From: Rhodomicrobium sp. Az07
GTDB lineage: Bacteria > Pseudomonadota > Alphaproteobacteria > Rhizobiales > Rhodomicrobiaceae
Length of the DNA stretch: 64,000 bases
Direction: 5' to 3'
NCBI RefSeq assembly: GCF_018619475.1
Contig: NZ_JAHFZG010000003.1
Coordinates: 183,934-247,933, forward strand
Program-made: the position numbers and the translations under genes
The notes under the pieces: model-generated
The model's input: only the letters and a program-made list of their open reading frames with translations
What the model was told of the DNA's origin: nothing
Databases searched by the model: none
Shown here: positions 48,370-57,579 of the stretch, one piece after another
Layout of the letters: each line of letters begins with the position of its first letter
How positions within the stretch are numbered: the stretch's first letter is position 1

Positions 48370-49179
48370 ATGCTTATGAGATGTTGGATCGCGTTTCTGC
48401 CGGCGCTTGCGGCCGGGCTTGTCGCAGGGCCGCTCTCGGCAGTCGGGCTGGAGAACTGGGCCGACGGCCGCCCGGTTTTTGAAAGCGACATCAGACAGAA
48501 GGCGGAACAGGAGGAGGCCCGGCGCGCCGAGCGGCGCAAGCAGGTTGTCTACCCAAAGTTCATGAATGGCGGCGCCCAGCCCGACATCACGCCTGCCGCA
48601 CCGCCGATCGTTTACTTCAACAAGAACGAAGAAACCGGCTCCATCATCGTCGATACGCAGGGCCGCAAGCTCTATTTCGTGCTGCCCGGAAGGAGAGCCT
48701 ATGAGTATCCGATCTCGGTCGGTCGCGACGGCTTTACCTGGTCCGGCACAGAGCGCATCACGCGCATCGCGGCGTGGCCGTCCTGGACACCGCCGCCGGA
48801 AATGCACAAGCGCCAACCCGGTCTGCCGATAACGGTGACGGGCGGCTTGCGCAACCCTCAAGGAGCGCGCGCGCTCTACCTCGGCAACACCATCTACCGC
48901 ATCCACGGCACCAACAACGACCGCACAGTTGGACGGGCAAACTCGTCGGGCTGCTTCCGCCTGACGAACGAAAACGTCGTGCATCTGGCCTCGATCGCGA
49001 AAGTCGGAACGAAGGTGAAGGTGCTGCCGTCCTACACGGGCGGTGTCAGCCAGAGCGCGCCGCTGTCGTCGCTCTTCAGTTCGTGGGCGAGAGACGAGCA
49101 GCCTTCCGCACCCGCCAAGCAGAAACGGCCGAACGCGAAAAGCGCGGCTGCCGATGCGAAGAAGAAGGCGCCTCAGTAG
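48370..49179 (+). CDS. L,D-transpeptidase (YkuD domain)
   Basis: Periplasmic peptidoglycan cross-linking enzyme, or one attaching proteins to the wall. N-terminal signal sequence (CWIAFLPALAAGLVAGPLSAVG), YkuD domain from about residue 90 (SIIVDTQGRKLYFVLPGRRAYEYPISVGRDGFTWSG), and the catalytic motif HGTNNDRTVGRANSSGCFRL near residue 180, with the Cys nucleophile. A Lys/Ala-rich tail ends the protein (269 residues). Many rhizobial L,D-transpeptidases make the 3-3 links of polar growth. Confidence 0.93.
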   Translation: MLMRCWIAFLPALAAGLVAGPLSAVGLENWADGRPVFESDIRQKAEQEEARRAERRKQVVYPKFMNGGAQPDITPAAPPIVYFNKNEETGSIIVDTQGRKLYFVLPGRRAYEYPISVGRDGFTWSGTERITRIAAWPSWTPPPEMHKRQPGLPITVTGGLRNPQGARALYLGNTIYRIHGTNNDRTVGRANSSGCFRLTNENVVHLASIAKVGTKVKVLPSYTGGVSQSAPLSSLFSSWARDEQPSAPAKQKRPNAKSAAADAKKKAPQ

Positions 49180-50006
49180 GAAAGCCAGACCGGCCTGCGT
49201 TGAATCCTTCGTTTATCGCAAGGAAGCTGACGACACCAAGCCTGAAGCGTCGCGCCGCTTGTGATTTTCGGTGCCGGCGCTGCAATCGCTTGCGCTTCGC
49301 AAGGTCCGCCTGCCTTGGCTCCATGGGGGTGGATGGACGCCGTCGTCTTGCGTAAACACCCACAAGAAAAACGTTCGCGAAAATGACCGCAGAGCCACTC
49401 CGCAAAGGCTCGGGTCCGCCCAGCCCCGTTGCGAGCAACGCGATGCGCGCGACCGGACGGCGTGCGCTGCTCCTCCCCGCCCCCCTGCTCGGGTATTTGG
49501 GCCGAAGCAGGCCGGGTGTGCAGAAAAAACACCGGTCAAGCAACTTTCGCTTTGCGGCCTTATTTTCGTCCAACCCCTGCGGCATCAATATCACATCACA
49601 AGGCGACAACGGTTCAAGCCCCTCGGAAACGGGTCGTTTGTGAGACTTGAGTTGGAAGAAGTAGCGTCTGTTGCGTTTGTCGCGTCTGCATCCAGTAGCG
49701 TTTGTTTCAGTATCAGTAAGCGCGTGGCCGGTTTTGCGTAGCGCTCTTGTGCCCCCGGTGGACCGACGTAACACCTGGTTTACGAATTTGGTTTAGCGTT
49801 CTCGCAAACCAAGGGATGTCGATCCCGATTGAAGTTGACCCCTGAGAGGCGGAGCCGCCTGCATTGGCCCCCACCCCCCGCTAGCCAAACGGCTTCGTCT
49901 CTCTCTTTCCTCCCCTGACATCCTCTTCCCTGTAGCGCCGCTGCACTTCGCTGTGTTCTGCGTCGACGAACCTTTGCGCGCCCGCGAAGGGTCGATTTTC
50001 GTGCTG
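49180..50006. other. Gene-poor region after the L,D-transpeptidase
   Basis: More than 800 bp with only frames of low coding quality. I see a short GGCGGAGCCGCC palindrome near 49852 and no tRNA or transposase. It may hold decayed coding sequence or an undetected small RNA. Confidence 0.5.
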
Positions 50007-50091
50007 GATCAGCCTGCGTTTAATTGAACTCGATTTGACGCGGAAAAGCTGATCGACAACAGACGTGCCGCGTCTGATTTGCGGCACGACG
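50007..50091 (+). repeat. Structured intergenic repeat, copy A
   Basis: Begins GATCAGCCTGCGTTTAAT and contains GCTGATC, which pairs with its start, and CGTGCCGC with GCGGCACG, an 8 bp hairpin. It matches the reverse complement of copy B at 52365-52457 over most of its length; A lacks about 12-15 bases in the middle. The pair stands on both sides of three genes. Confidence 0.75.
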
Positions 50092-50362
50092 CTGTATGGG
50101 GCAAAGCGATATCCAACCGGTGCGACCGCGTTTCGGGGCGAAGACGCGCAACAGGAGCTTTCTCGCGCCCAAATCCAGCGGCGCGCGTTCGGCCAGAACA
50201 TCGCGACGCGCTCGGATCATACCCGGCGCGATCGTGCAGATCGCGCTCGCAACGATCCTTGGCCTCGGCCTCGCGCTGTCTGTGGCGAGCCCGTTGTCTG
50301 TTGCGAGCGATGCAGGACGCAAAGCATCGTCCCGTGTCTGATCAAGCGCGCGGCTCTGTAGA
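50092..50362. other. Spacer between repeat A and the 2-hydroxyacid dehydrogenase gene
   Basis: No convincing ORF. It holds the end of the dehydrogenase transcript; no T-tailed hairpin was found. Confidence 0.4.
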
Positions 50363-51352
50363 TCAGAACATCGCGGCGTGTACGCGATCCGGCGGATTGT
50401 GGCCGTCGAGGAAGGTGCGGATGTTGATGATCACCTTCTCGCCCATGTCGAGACGCCCCTCGATGGTCGCCGAACCGAGATGCGGCAGGACCACGACCTT
50501 CGGATTGCGCAGAAGCTTCGGGTTGATCGCCGGTTCGTTTTCGAACACGTCGAGACCCGCGCCCGCAACCTCGCCCGCCTCGACCATGCGCGAAAGCGCG
50601 TTCTCGTCGATGACTTCGCCGCGCGCCGTGTTGACGATATAGGCCGTCGGCTTCAGCAGCTTGAGGCGGCGCGCCGACAAGAGATGGAACGTCGCCGGCG
50701 TGTGCGGACAGTTCACCGAGATGATGTCCATATGGGCGAGCATCTGATCGAGGCTTTCCCAGTAGGTTGCGCCGAGTTCGGCCTCGACGGCGGCGGGCAC
50801 GCGGCGCCGGTTGTGATAGTTGATCGAGAGGCCGAACGCCTTGGCTCGGCGTGCGACCGCGCGACCGATCCGGCCCATGCCGATGATGCCGAGCTTCTTG
50901 CCCCAGATGCGGTGCCCGAGCATCCATGTCGGGGACCAGCCGTGCCACTGCTTGCCGTCCTGCAGGTAGTCGGCGCCCTCGACAAGGCGGCGCGGCACAG
51001 AGAGAATCAGCGCCATCGTCATGTCCGCTGTATCTTCGGTAAGGATACCCGGGGTATTGGTGACGATGATGCCACGATTGCGCGCCGTTTCGAGGTCTAT
51101 GTTGTCGACGCCCGTACCGTAGTTGGCGATCAGCTTCAATTGAGGGCCAGCCATCGAAAGAAGCGCCTTGTCAATCCGGTCGGTTACGGTAGGAACGAGG
51201 ACGGTCGCCGTTCGCATCGCCGCCGCGAGTTGGTCCCGCGTCATCGGTGCGTCGGATGCATTGAGCGTCACGTCGAAAAGCTCGCGCATGCGGGCCTCGA
51301 CAAGCTCGGGGAGTTTGCGGGTGACGACGACTTTAACGTTTTGTGCGGTCAT
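50363..51352 (-). CDS. D-isomer-specific 2-hydroxyacid dehydrogenase
   Basis: NAD(P)-dependent oxidoreductase of the glyoxylate/hydroxypyruvate reductase type, 329 residues. Nucleotide motif GIIGMGRIGRAVARRAKAFG near residue 155; catalytic Arg in NTARGEVIDE, Glu in DVFENEP and His in LPHLGSATIE. The N-terminus (VVVTRKLPELVEARMRELFDV) is like that of glyoxylate reductases. Exact substrate not resolved. Divergent from the SH3 gene 83 bp away. Confidence 0.92.
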   Translation of the reverse strand: MTAQNVKVVVTRKLPELVEARMRELFDVTLNASDAPMTRDQLAAAMRTATVLVPTVTDRIDKALLSMAGPQLKLIANYGTGVDNIDLETARNRGIIVTNTPGILTEDTADMTMALILSVPRRLVEGADYLQDGKQWHGWSPTWMLGHRIWGKKLGIIGMGRIGRAVARRAKAFGLSINYHNRRRVPAAVEAELGATYWESLDQMLAHMDIISVNCPHTPATFHLLSARRLKLLKPTAYIVNTARGEVIDENALSRMVEAGEVAGAGLDVFENEPAINPKLLRNPKVVVLPHLGSATIEGRLDMGEKVIINIRTFLDGHNPPDRVHAAMF

Positions 51353-51435
51353 AGGGGGCTCGACATGGCCGGCTTGGCCTTGATGGACAGGTGCAACGCA
51401 ATTTCGCTCCCGTTATCTATCAGATACGGCCCGCG

Positions 51436-51963
51436 ATGACAAAGCTTCGGATCGTATGCGGCATAGTGGTCGCGTTCTCGTTTTTTTCCGGCGTATCGTT
51501 AGCGCAGGACATGACACAACGCAATGCCGGGCCGGTCACTGGCCTGCCGTTGCCGCGTTTCGTCAGCCTGAAGGCGAGCGAGGTGAACGCGCGCGTTGGT
51601 CCCGGTTGGGAATATCAGATCGCGTGGGTGTTCCGCCGCGCGGGGCTGCCCGTGGAGGTGATCGCCGAATTCGAGAACTGGCGACAGGTGCGCGATTCGG
51701 ATGGCGGCACCGGCTGGGTGAATGCGGTGCTGACGAGCGCACGTCGGACAGCCGTCGTCGCGCCATGGGTGAAGGACCGCATGCTGTTCCGGCTGACGGC
51801 ATCGCGGGGCGGCGGGACGCTCGTCGCTCAGATCGAGCCGGGCGCGATTGTCGATATCGCGCAATGCGACGGCGAAGATTGCGAGGTCTATGCGGGCAAG
51901 CAGAACGGATATCTACCGCAAAAGAGCCTTTGGGGTGTGTATCCTGGCGAGAAGGTGAAATAG
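51436..51963 (+). CDS. Exported SH3-like domain protein
   Basis: A 175-residue protein with a signal peptide (IVCGIVVAFSFFSGVSLAQ) followed by two bacterial SH3-like segments: FVSLKASEVNARVGPGWEYQIAWVFRRAGLPVEVIAEFENWRQVRDSDGGTGWVNAVL, and a weaker second half. Such proteins are thought to bind the cell wall. The start was set at ATG 51436; a longer frame begins at 51391. Confidence 0.87.
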   Translation: MTKLRIVCGIVVAFSFFSGVSLAQDMTQRNAGPVTGLPLPRFVSLKASEVNARVGPGWEYQIAWVFRRAGLPVEVIAEFENWRQVRDSDGGTGWVNAVLTSARRTAVVAPWVKDRMLFRLTASRGGGTLVAQIEPGAIVDIAQCDGEDCEVYAGKQNGYLPQKSLWGVYPGEKVK

Positions 51964-52030
51964 CGGCACGCGCCGGTGGTACTGAATAGGAAGAGGGTGC
52001 GTCGCGGAGTGCGACGCGTCGGGCAAAGGG

Positions 52031-52336
52031 ATGGCAATGGTCTACGAGATCTGCGAAATTCATGTCAAAGAGGGCGACGCAGCGGCGTTCGAGGCAGCGG
52101 TGAGGGAAGCCGCGCCGTTCTTTCAGCGCTCGAAGGGCTGTATCGGCCTTGAACTCCAGCGCACGGTCGAATCACCGTCAAAATATCGCCTCGTCATCCG
52201 GTGGGAAACGCTCGACGATCACATCGTGCATTTTCGCAACTCGGAAAACTTTCAGGAGTGGCGGAAACTCGCCGGACCGTTCTTCGCCCAGCCGCCGCAT
52301 GTCGAGCACGCGACTGTTGCGCTGACCGCGTTCTGA
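52031..52336 (+). CDS. Antibiotic biosynthesis monooxygenase (ABM) domain protein
   Basis: A 101-residue ferredoxin-like protein: VYEICEIHVKEGDAAAFEAAVREAAPFFQRSKGCIGLELQRTVE and YRLVIRWETLDDHIVHFRNSENFQEW are the family core. Such small proteins are quinol monooxygenases, haem-degrading enzymes or have no known activity. ATG 52037 fits the AAAGGG element better than ATG 52031; the difference is two residues. Confidence 0.85.
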   Translation: MAMVYEICEIHVKEGDAAAFEAAVREAAPFFQRSKGCIGLELQRTVESPSKYRLVIRWETLDDHIVHFRNSENFQEWRKLAGPFFAQPPHVEHATVALTAF

Positions 52337-52364
52337 CAACGCCGCGCCTAAGTATCCCAGCCTG

Positions 52365-52457
52365 GTACCGCAAATCAGACGCGGCACGAGGCTGTAGGTT
52401 GCTGTTGTCGATCAGCTTTTCTGCGTCAAATCGAGGCCGATTAAACGCAGGCTGATC
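52365..52457 (-). repeat. Structured intergenic repeat, copy B (inverted relative to A)
   Basis: On the minus strand it begins GATCAGCCTGCGTTTAAT and repeats almost all of copy A (50007-50091), with about 12-15 extra bases before the GTGCCGC hairpin. One stem change (C to T) keeps pairing as G-U, which suggests the structure is maintained. Confidence 0.75.
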
Positions 52458-52552
52458 TAGACGCTCGCCGGCGTAAAAGGAGCGCGACAACCGGATGGCG
52501 CGCGAGAGCGCGGAGAAAAGCTCCAGGCGCCCTGCCAAGCGCAATCCGGTGT

Positions 52553-52576
52553 AGCGGCGGCGGCGGCGGCGCGGAA
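52553..52576 (+). repeat. GCG trinucleotide run
   Basis: A short simple repeat of about seven GCG units just after repeat B, in non-coding DNA. Prone to slippage; no function implied. Confidence 0.7.
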
Positions 52577-52578
52577 CG

Positions 52579-52761
52579 CTAACTAAGCCAATGCTCGGCT
52601 TCGCCTTCACCGCCTTCATCGCTGGTTGAGAGGCGAACGGAGAGAAAGTCTTCTACGTCGCTGCTTTCGAGCGCATTTCTTTCCATGACCGGCGTCAGGA
52701 GTGTTGGGCGAAAGCCCAAGCTCGCCCTGACCTCGGTGTTGTCGATGTTTCGCTCAGGCAT
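52579..52761 (-). CDS. Small acidic hypothetical protein
   Basis: A 60-residue frame (MPERNIDNTEVRASLGFRP..., ends EGEAEHWLS) with AAAAGAG about 2-7 bases upstream of the ATG. Acidic C-terminal half, no membrane segment. I recognise no family; it is the only reasonable frame in the gap before acs. Confidence 0.35.
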   Translation of the reverse strand: MPERNIDNTEVRASLGFRPTLLTPVMERNALESSDVEDFLSVRLSTSDEGGEGEAEHWLS

Positions 52762-52909
52762 GGCTCTTTTCCAATGTAACCCATCGCATGCCTGTTAATT
52801 AGCCGGATTCGCGAGGAGATGCATGTCCTGGCAATACCGGGAGCGTTTCCCGCCGCCTGCCGTGGCTCTGAAGTAACAGCCCCACATAAGCTTCACGGTC
52901 GGATATCAA

Positions 52910-52938
52910 GGCGAGGTCCAGCTTTGCCGGACCCCGCC
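52910..52938 (-). terminator. Hairpin after acs
   Basis: GGCGAGGTCC (52910-52919) pairs with GGACCCCGCC (52929-52938), one G-T pair. It follows the acs stop but has no long T-tract on the minus strand, so only a probable terminator. Confidence 0.5.
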
Positions 52939-52946
52939 GGTTTCCA

Positions 52947-54893
52947 TCAGGCTTCGGCCTTGTTCATGCGGTTCTCGATAAGATCCGACACAACGCCAGG
53001 TTCCGCAAGCGTCGATGTATCGCCCAGGTTGGAGAAGTCGTCCTCCGCGATCTTGCGCAGAATACGGCGCATGATCTTGCCGGAGCGCGTCTTCGGAAGG
53101 CCGGGAGCGAACTGAATAAGGTCCGGCGTGGCGATCGGCCCGATTTCCTGCCGAACCCAATTGCGCAGTTCCGTCCGGAGCGCCTCGGTCGACTCGATGC
53201 CTTCCATCAGGGTGACATAGACATAGATGCCCTGTCCCTTCAGGCTGTGCGGGTAGCCCACGCAGGCCGCTTCGGCCACCTTCGGGTGCGCAACAAGCGC
53301 CGACTCGACCTCCGCAGTGCCCATGCGGTGGCCCGCCACGTTGATCACGTCATCGACGCGGCCGGTGATCCAGTAGTAGCCGTCCTGATCGCGGCGGCAG
53401 CCGTCACCGGTGAAATAAGTGCCGGGATAGGCGGAGAAGTAGGTCTGGACGAAACGCGTGTCGTCCTTGTACACGGTGCGCATCTGGCCGGGCCACGAAT
53501 CGGTGATGACGAGGTTGCCCTCGCCCGCGCCTTCGATCGGCTGGCCATCGGGCGTCACGAGTGCGGGCTTCACGCCGAAGAACGGCAGAGTGGCCGAGCC
53601 GGGCTTCAGGGCGATGGCGCCCGGGAGAGCGCTTATGAGAATGCCGCCGGTTTCCGTCTGCCACCAGGTGTCGACGATCGGGCAGCGTTCCTCGCCGACG
53701 ACGTGGTAATACCATTCCCAAGCTTCCGGATTGATCGGCTCTCCGACGCTACCGAGCAATTTCAACGACTTGCGGCTTGTCTTCTTGACGAGTTCGTCGC
53801 CAGCACCCATCAGCGCGCGAATGGCCGTCGGCGCCGTGTAAAAAATGTTCACCTGATGCTTGTCGATGACGTCCCAGAAGCGCGAAGCTGTCGGATAATT
53901 CGGCACGCCCTCGAACATGACCGTCGTCGCGCCGTTGGCGAGCGGACCGTAGAGGATGTAGCTGTGTCCGGTGACCCAGCCGACGTCTGCCGTGCACCAG
54001 TAGATGTCGCCATCCTTGTAATCGAAGATGTATTGATGGGTCAGAGAGGCGTAGACGAGATAACCGCCGGATGTGTGAAGAACGCCCTTCGGCTGCCCCG
54101 TTGAACCGGATGTGTAGAGGATGAACAACGGGTCTTCTGCATTAACCTCTTCGGGAGGGCAATCGGCGGAGACGGTTTCCATTTCTTCCGCGAGCCAGTA
54201 ATCGCGCCCCGGCGTCCAGCCGACCGTGCCATTTGTGCGTTTCACCACAAGTACGCGCTCGACGCTGGGGCATTTTTCGAGCGCCTTGTCCGCGTTCGCC
54301 TTGAGCGGAACCTTCCGGCCGCCACGCACGCCCTCGTCGGCCGTGATGACGACGCTCGAGTCGCAGTCGACGATGCGGCTCGCGAGGCTGTCCGGCGAAA
54401 AGCCGCCGAAAACCACCGAATGGATCGCGCCGATGCGCGCGCAAGCGAGCATTGCATAAGCGGCTTCGGGGATCATCGGGAGGTAGATCGTGATGCGGTC
54501 GCCCTTCTTGACGCCGTGCTTCTTGAGCACGTTCGCGAATCGGCTGACGCGCTCGTGAAGCTCGCGGTAGGTGACCTTGAGATCCAGGTCCGGCTCGTCG
54601 CCTTCCCATATGATGGCGACCTGGTCGCCACGCGTTTCGAGATGACGGTCGATGCAGTTCGCGGCTACGTTCAGGGAGCCGTCTTCGTACCATTTGATCG
54701 ATAAATTATGCGGATCATAAGAAGTGTTCTTGACCTTCGTGAACGGCTTGATCCAGTCGATGCGGGCGGCCTGTTCACCCCAGAAACCTTCGGGATCGCT
54801 GACGCTTTGCTCGTAGAGCGCGCGATACTTGTTTTCATCGATGTAGGCCGAACTACTCCAGGCCTCGGAGACCGGATAAATTTTGCCCGTCAT
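52947..54893 (-). CDS. acs: Acetyl-CoA synthetase
   Basis: Acetate + ATP + CoA to acetyl-CoA, AMP-forming. From ATG 54893 ([23 protein letters not shown]) it is 648 residues, the typical length. Motifs: [22 protein letters not shown] (P-loop), [44 protein letters not shown] and the C-terminal Lys region [15 protein letters not shown], the site acetylated in many Acs enzymes. GGAGG lies 5 bases before the ATG. It follows nrdJ by about 100 bp on the same strand. Confidence 0.97.
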   Translation of the reverse strand: MTGKIYPVSEAWSSSAYIDENKYRALYEQSVSDPEGFWGEQAARIDWIKPFTKVKNTSYDPHNLSIKWYEDGSLNVAANCIDRHLETRGDQVAIIWEGDEPDLDLKVTYRELHERVSRFANVLKKHGVKKGDRITIYLPMIPEAAYAMLACARIGAIHSVVFGGFSPDSLASRIVDCDSSVVITADEGVRGGRKVPLKANADKALEKCPSVERVLVVKRTNGTVGWTPGRDYWLAEEMETVSADCPPEEVNAEDPLFILYTSGSTGQPKGVLHTSGGYLVYASLTHQYIFDYKDGDIYWCTADVGWVTGHSYILYGPLANGATTVMFEGVPNYPTASRFWDVIDKHQVNIFYTAPTAIRALMGAGDELVKKTSRKSLKLLGSVGEPINPEAWEWYYHVVGEERCPIVDTWWQTETGGILISALPGAIALKPGSATLPFFGVKPALVTPDGQPIEGAGEGNLVITDSWPGQMRTVYKDDTRFVQTYFSAYPGTYFTGDGCRRDQDGYYWITGRVDDVINVAGHRMGTAEVESALVAHPKVAEAACVGYPHSLKGQGIYVYVTLMEGIESTEALRTELRNWVRQEIGPIATPDLIQFAPGLPKTRSGKIMRRILRKIAEDDFSNLGDTSTLAEPGVVSDLIENRMNKAEA

Positions 54894-54994
54894 GTCGTCC
54901 TCCACAATCCGCTTTTTCAGCGTCATTTATGTTTGATTGCCAATCCTAGGGCAAGTTGCGCAAAGGTCGAACACCCGAAGAGCTGAAGCCTCGC

Positions 54995-57292
54995 TCAATT
55001 GCATGTGGAGAACCCGCAAACACGGCAGCTGCGGCATCCTTCCTGCGAAACCATCCCCGGCGCCCCGCATCTCGGGCAGTAATTCGCAAGAGACACCCTT
55101 CCCACCTGCTCGCCCTCGCCTCCAACCCGAGAGTGGACGCGGCGCGGCGCATGTTCGGAAGCCTCGCCTTGAAAGCCGATATGAATGAAGTGCCGCTCGA
55201 CAATATCGCCGATCGCGGCGAGGAGGCTCGGAACGTACCGCCCCTCCATCCACGCGCCGCCCCGCGGATCGAAGACAGCCTTGAGTTCTTCAACGACGAA
55301 GCCGATGTCACCGCCGCGCCGGAAAATGGCGCTGATCATGCGCGTGAGGGCAACCGTCCACGCGTAGTGCTCCAGATTTTTGGAGTTGATGAATATTTCG
55401 AAGGGCCGCCGCTCGCCGTCCTCGATGCTGTCGTTGATGGTGACATAGATGGCATGATCCGAGCCGGGCCATTTCAGCTTGTAGGTAAAACCGGAAAGCA
55501 CGGGCTCGCGCACGCGCGGGATCGGTTCGACAGCGTGTGCTTCGCGCGCCACGGCTGCCGTGAGGGGAAGCGCCGGTTGTGCTGGCGGTTGCTCCTCGCT
55601 GGACGCCGGCGTGAGAACTTCGCCCGTTACGGCGTTGGGGCGATACGCGGTGCAACCCTTGAGGCCCAGGCGATAGGCATCGGCGTACAACATTTCGAAA
55701 TCCTCGAACGGGATGGAAGCCGGGCAATTGACGGTTTTGGATATTGAAGCGTCGACGTGGCGCTGAAGCGCGGCCTGCATTTCGAGATGTTGAGCCGGCG
55801 TCAGCTGGTGCGCCGCGACGAAAGCGGGCGGGAGTGGCGCATCGCCTCGCTTTTCGCGGAAAATGCGCACCGCGTAATCCTCAACGGTTTCGTGGCGCGT
55901 CGAGCCGTCAGGCTGAAGCACGCGCCGACTGAATTCGAAGTCGAAAACAGGTTCCACCCCGCTCGACACATTGCTGGCCAGAAGCGAGATGGTCCCCGTG
56001 GGTGCGATCGAGGTCAGGACGCCGTTGCGGATGCCGTGTTGTCGGATGGCCTGTTGCAGCGATGAGGGAAGCGAGGCGGGGAACGGCCGCGCGAGAAAGG
56101 CGTCGGCTTCGAAAAGCGGAAAGGCGGCGCCCTTCTCCCTCGCGAGCGCGGCGCTGGCCTCATACGCCAGTTGCGAGATGCGCGCCATCCATGACGCCGC
56201 GAGCGCGCGTCCGCTCTCCTCGCCGTAATGCGCGCCGCAGAAAATCAGCGCATCTGCGAGGCCGGTGACGCCGAGGCCGATCCGCCGCTTCGCCTTCGCT
56301 TCGCGTTCCTGCGATGGCAGCGGGTAACGCGACACGTCGATGATATTGTCGAGAAGGCGTACCGCGACCGGGACGAGCGTTTCCAGTCGCGCCTCGTCGA
56401 GCCGGGCTTGTGGTTCGAACGGGTTTTCGATCAGCGCGGCGAGGTTGATCGACCCGAGAAGGCAGGCGCCGTAAGGCGGCAGAGGCTGTTCGCCGCAAGG
56501 ATTCGTGGCCGAGATCGTCTCACACCAGGCGAGATTGTTGGCGGCGTTGACGCGGTCGATGAAGATCACGCCCGGTTCCGCGTAGTCGTAGGCGCTGCGC
56601 ATGATCTTCAGCCAGAGACCGCGCGCGCTCACCTCGCGAAAAACGGTGCCCTCGAATATGAGCGGCCAGCGCGCATCCGCCTTCACCGCCTCCATGAAAG
56701 CATCCGTGACAAGCACCGAAAGATTGAAGTTTCTCAGTCTGGCCGGGTCGGCCTTCGCCTCGATGAAGGCTTCGATATCCGGATGGTCGCAGCGAAGCGT
56801 CCCCATCATGGCGCCGCGTCTCGATCCGGCGGACATGATCGTCCGGCACATCGCGTCCCACACATCCATGAAGCTGACGGGGCCTGACGCATCGGCGCCC
56901 ACGCCCTTAACGGGCGCGCCTTTTGGCCGCAGCGTAGAAAAATCGTGCCCGATGCCGCCGCCCTGCTGAAGCGTCAGCGCAGCCTCGCGGACATTCGCGA
57001 AGATCGAGCCCATGTCGTCGCCGATCTCGCCCATGACGAAGCAGTTGAACAAGGTGACGTCGCGACCGGTGCCTGCGCCCGCGAGAATACGCCCCGCCGG
57101 TATGAAGGCGAAATCCGCCATCGCATCGAGAAAGCGCTTCTCCCAGTCTTTTCGGCTGGCCTCATGCTCCGCCGACGCGGCTGCCTTGGCGACACGCGCG
57201 AACGTGTCTTTCACGGATCGCTCGGGCGCGGCGCCCGTCGGCGTGAAACGATATTTGGCTTCCCATATCTGCCGTGAAATCGGGGTCAGCAT
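54995..57292 (-). CDS. nrdJ: Adenosylcobalamin-dependent (class II) ribonucleotide reductase
   Basis: Makes deoxyribonucleotides using vitamin B12, without an oxygen requirement. At 765 residues it carries FNCFVMGEIGDDMGSIF, GGGIGHDFSTLRPKGAPVKGVGADASGPVSFMDVWDAMC, the catalytic loop NPCGEQPLPPYGACLLGSINL and IAPTGTISLLASNVSSGVEPVF; the last 30 residues hold a CxxC...CxxC pair (CPRCGAP and CRVCGFSTC). A GTTC-N7-GTTC box lies 40 bp upstream of the start. No cobalamin riboswitch was seen. Confidence 0.95.
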   Translation of the reverse strand: MLTPISRQIWEAKYRFTPTGAAPERSVKDTFARVAKAAASAEHEASRKDWEKRFLDAMADFAFIPAGRILAGAGTGRDVTLFNCFVMGEIGDDMGSIFANVREAALTLQQGGGIGHDFSTLRPKGAPVKGVGADASGPVSFMDVWDAMCRTIMSAGSRRGAMMGTLRCDHPDIEAFIEAKADPARLRNFNLSVLVTDAFMEAVKADARWPLIFEGTVFREVSARGLWLKIMRSAYDYAEPGVIFIDRVNAANNLAWCETISATNPCGEQPLPPYGACLLGSINLAALIENPFEPQARLDEARLETLVPVAVRLLDNIIDVSRYPLPSQEREAKAKRRIGLGVTGLADALIFCGAHYGEESGRALAASWMARISQLAYEASAALAREKGAAFPLFEADAFLARPFPASLPSSLQQAIRQHGIRNGVLTSIAPTGTISLLASNVSSGVEPVFDFEFSRRVLQPDGSTRHETVEDYAVRIFREKRGDAPLPPAFVAAHQLTPAQHLEMQAALQRHVDASISKTVNCPASIPFEDFEMLYADAYRLGLKGCTAYRPNAVTGEVLTPASSEEQPPAQPALPLTAAVAREAHAVEPIPRVREPVLSGFTYKLKWPGSDHAIYVTINDSIEDGERRPFEIFINSKNLEHYAWTVALTRMISAIFRRGGDIGFVVEELKAVFDPRGGAWMEGRYVPSLLAAIGDIVERHFIHIGFQGEASEHAPRRVHSRVGGEGEQVGRVSLANYCPRCGAPGMVSQEGCRSCRVCGFSTCN

Positions 57293-57331
57293 GAAAGCAC
57301 CTTACTCATACACCCTCTTTGATCGGCATAT

Positions 57332-57346
57332 GTTCCCTTTTTGTTC
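57332..57346. promoter_or_regulatory. LexA-type SOS box upstream of nrdJ
   Basis: GTTC (57332-57335), seven bases CCTTTTT, then GTTC (57343-57346) match the alphaproteobacterial LexA operator GTTC-N7-GTTC exactly. It lies 40 bp before the nrdJ ATG. GAGTGTGT is repeated twice just beyond it (57347-57354, 57361-57368), possibly for another regulator. A single match of this short motif could be chance. Confidence 0.55.
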
Positions 57347-57579
57347 GAGTGTGTCAAGCAGAGTGTGTGGATAACCCGATAACAAATCCCGAAGAAAGGC
57401 ACCAAACCGTGAAAATGCGGCACAGGGGTCCACGCGGATTGCGATAGACAATCGTCAGCCTTCGCCGTTTTCTCCCCATTGTCTCGATGTGCTAACATTT
57501 CGAAATGGCGACCTCATTCGCGCGGCCGCTTCTGCCTATATTTAAGTCCGCATGCGATGTTTCAACCGGAGGGCGCATC

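Noticed and set aside
49600..49640. Possible tRNA T-arm (GGTTCAAGCCCC)
   Set aside because: The segment does not fold into a cloverleaf; no acceptor or anticodon arm could be placed.
49076..49774. Long frames on both strands in the region after the L,D-transpeptidase
   Set aside because: Low-complexity, Arg/Cys-rich composition and no motif; typical of GC-rich non-coding DNA.
57293..57380. Cobalamin riboswitch or NrdR boxes upstream of nrdJ
   Set aside because: No B12-box-like sequence, and the GAGTGTGT repeats do not match the NrdR palindrome; only the GTTC-N7-GTTC box is supported.
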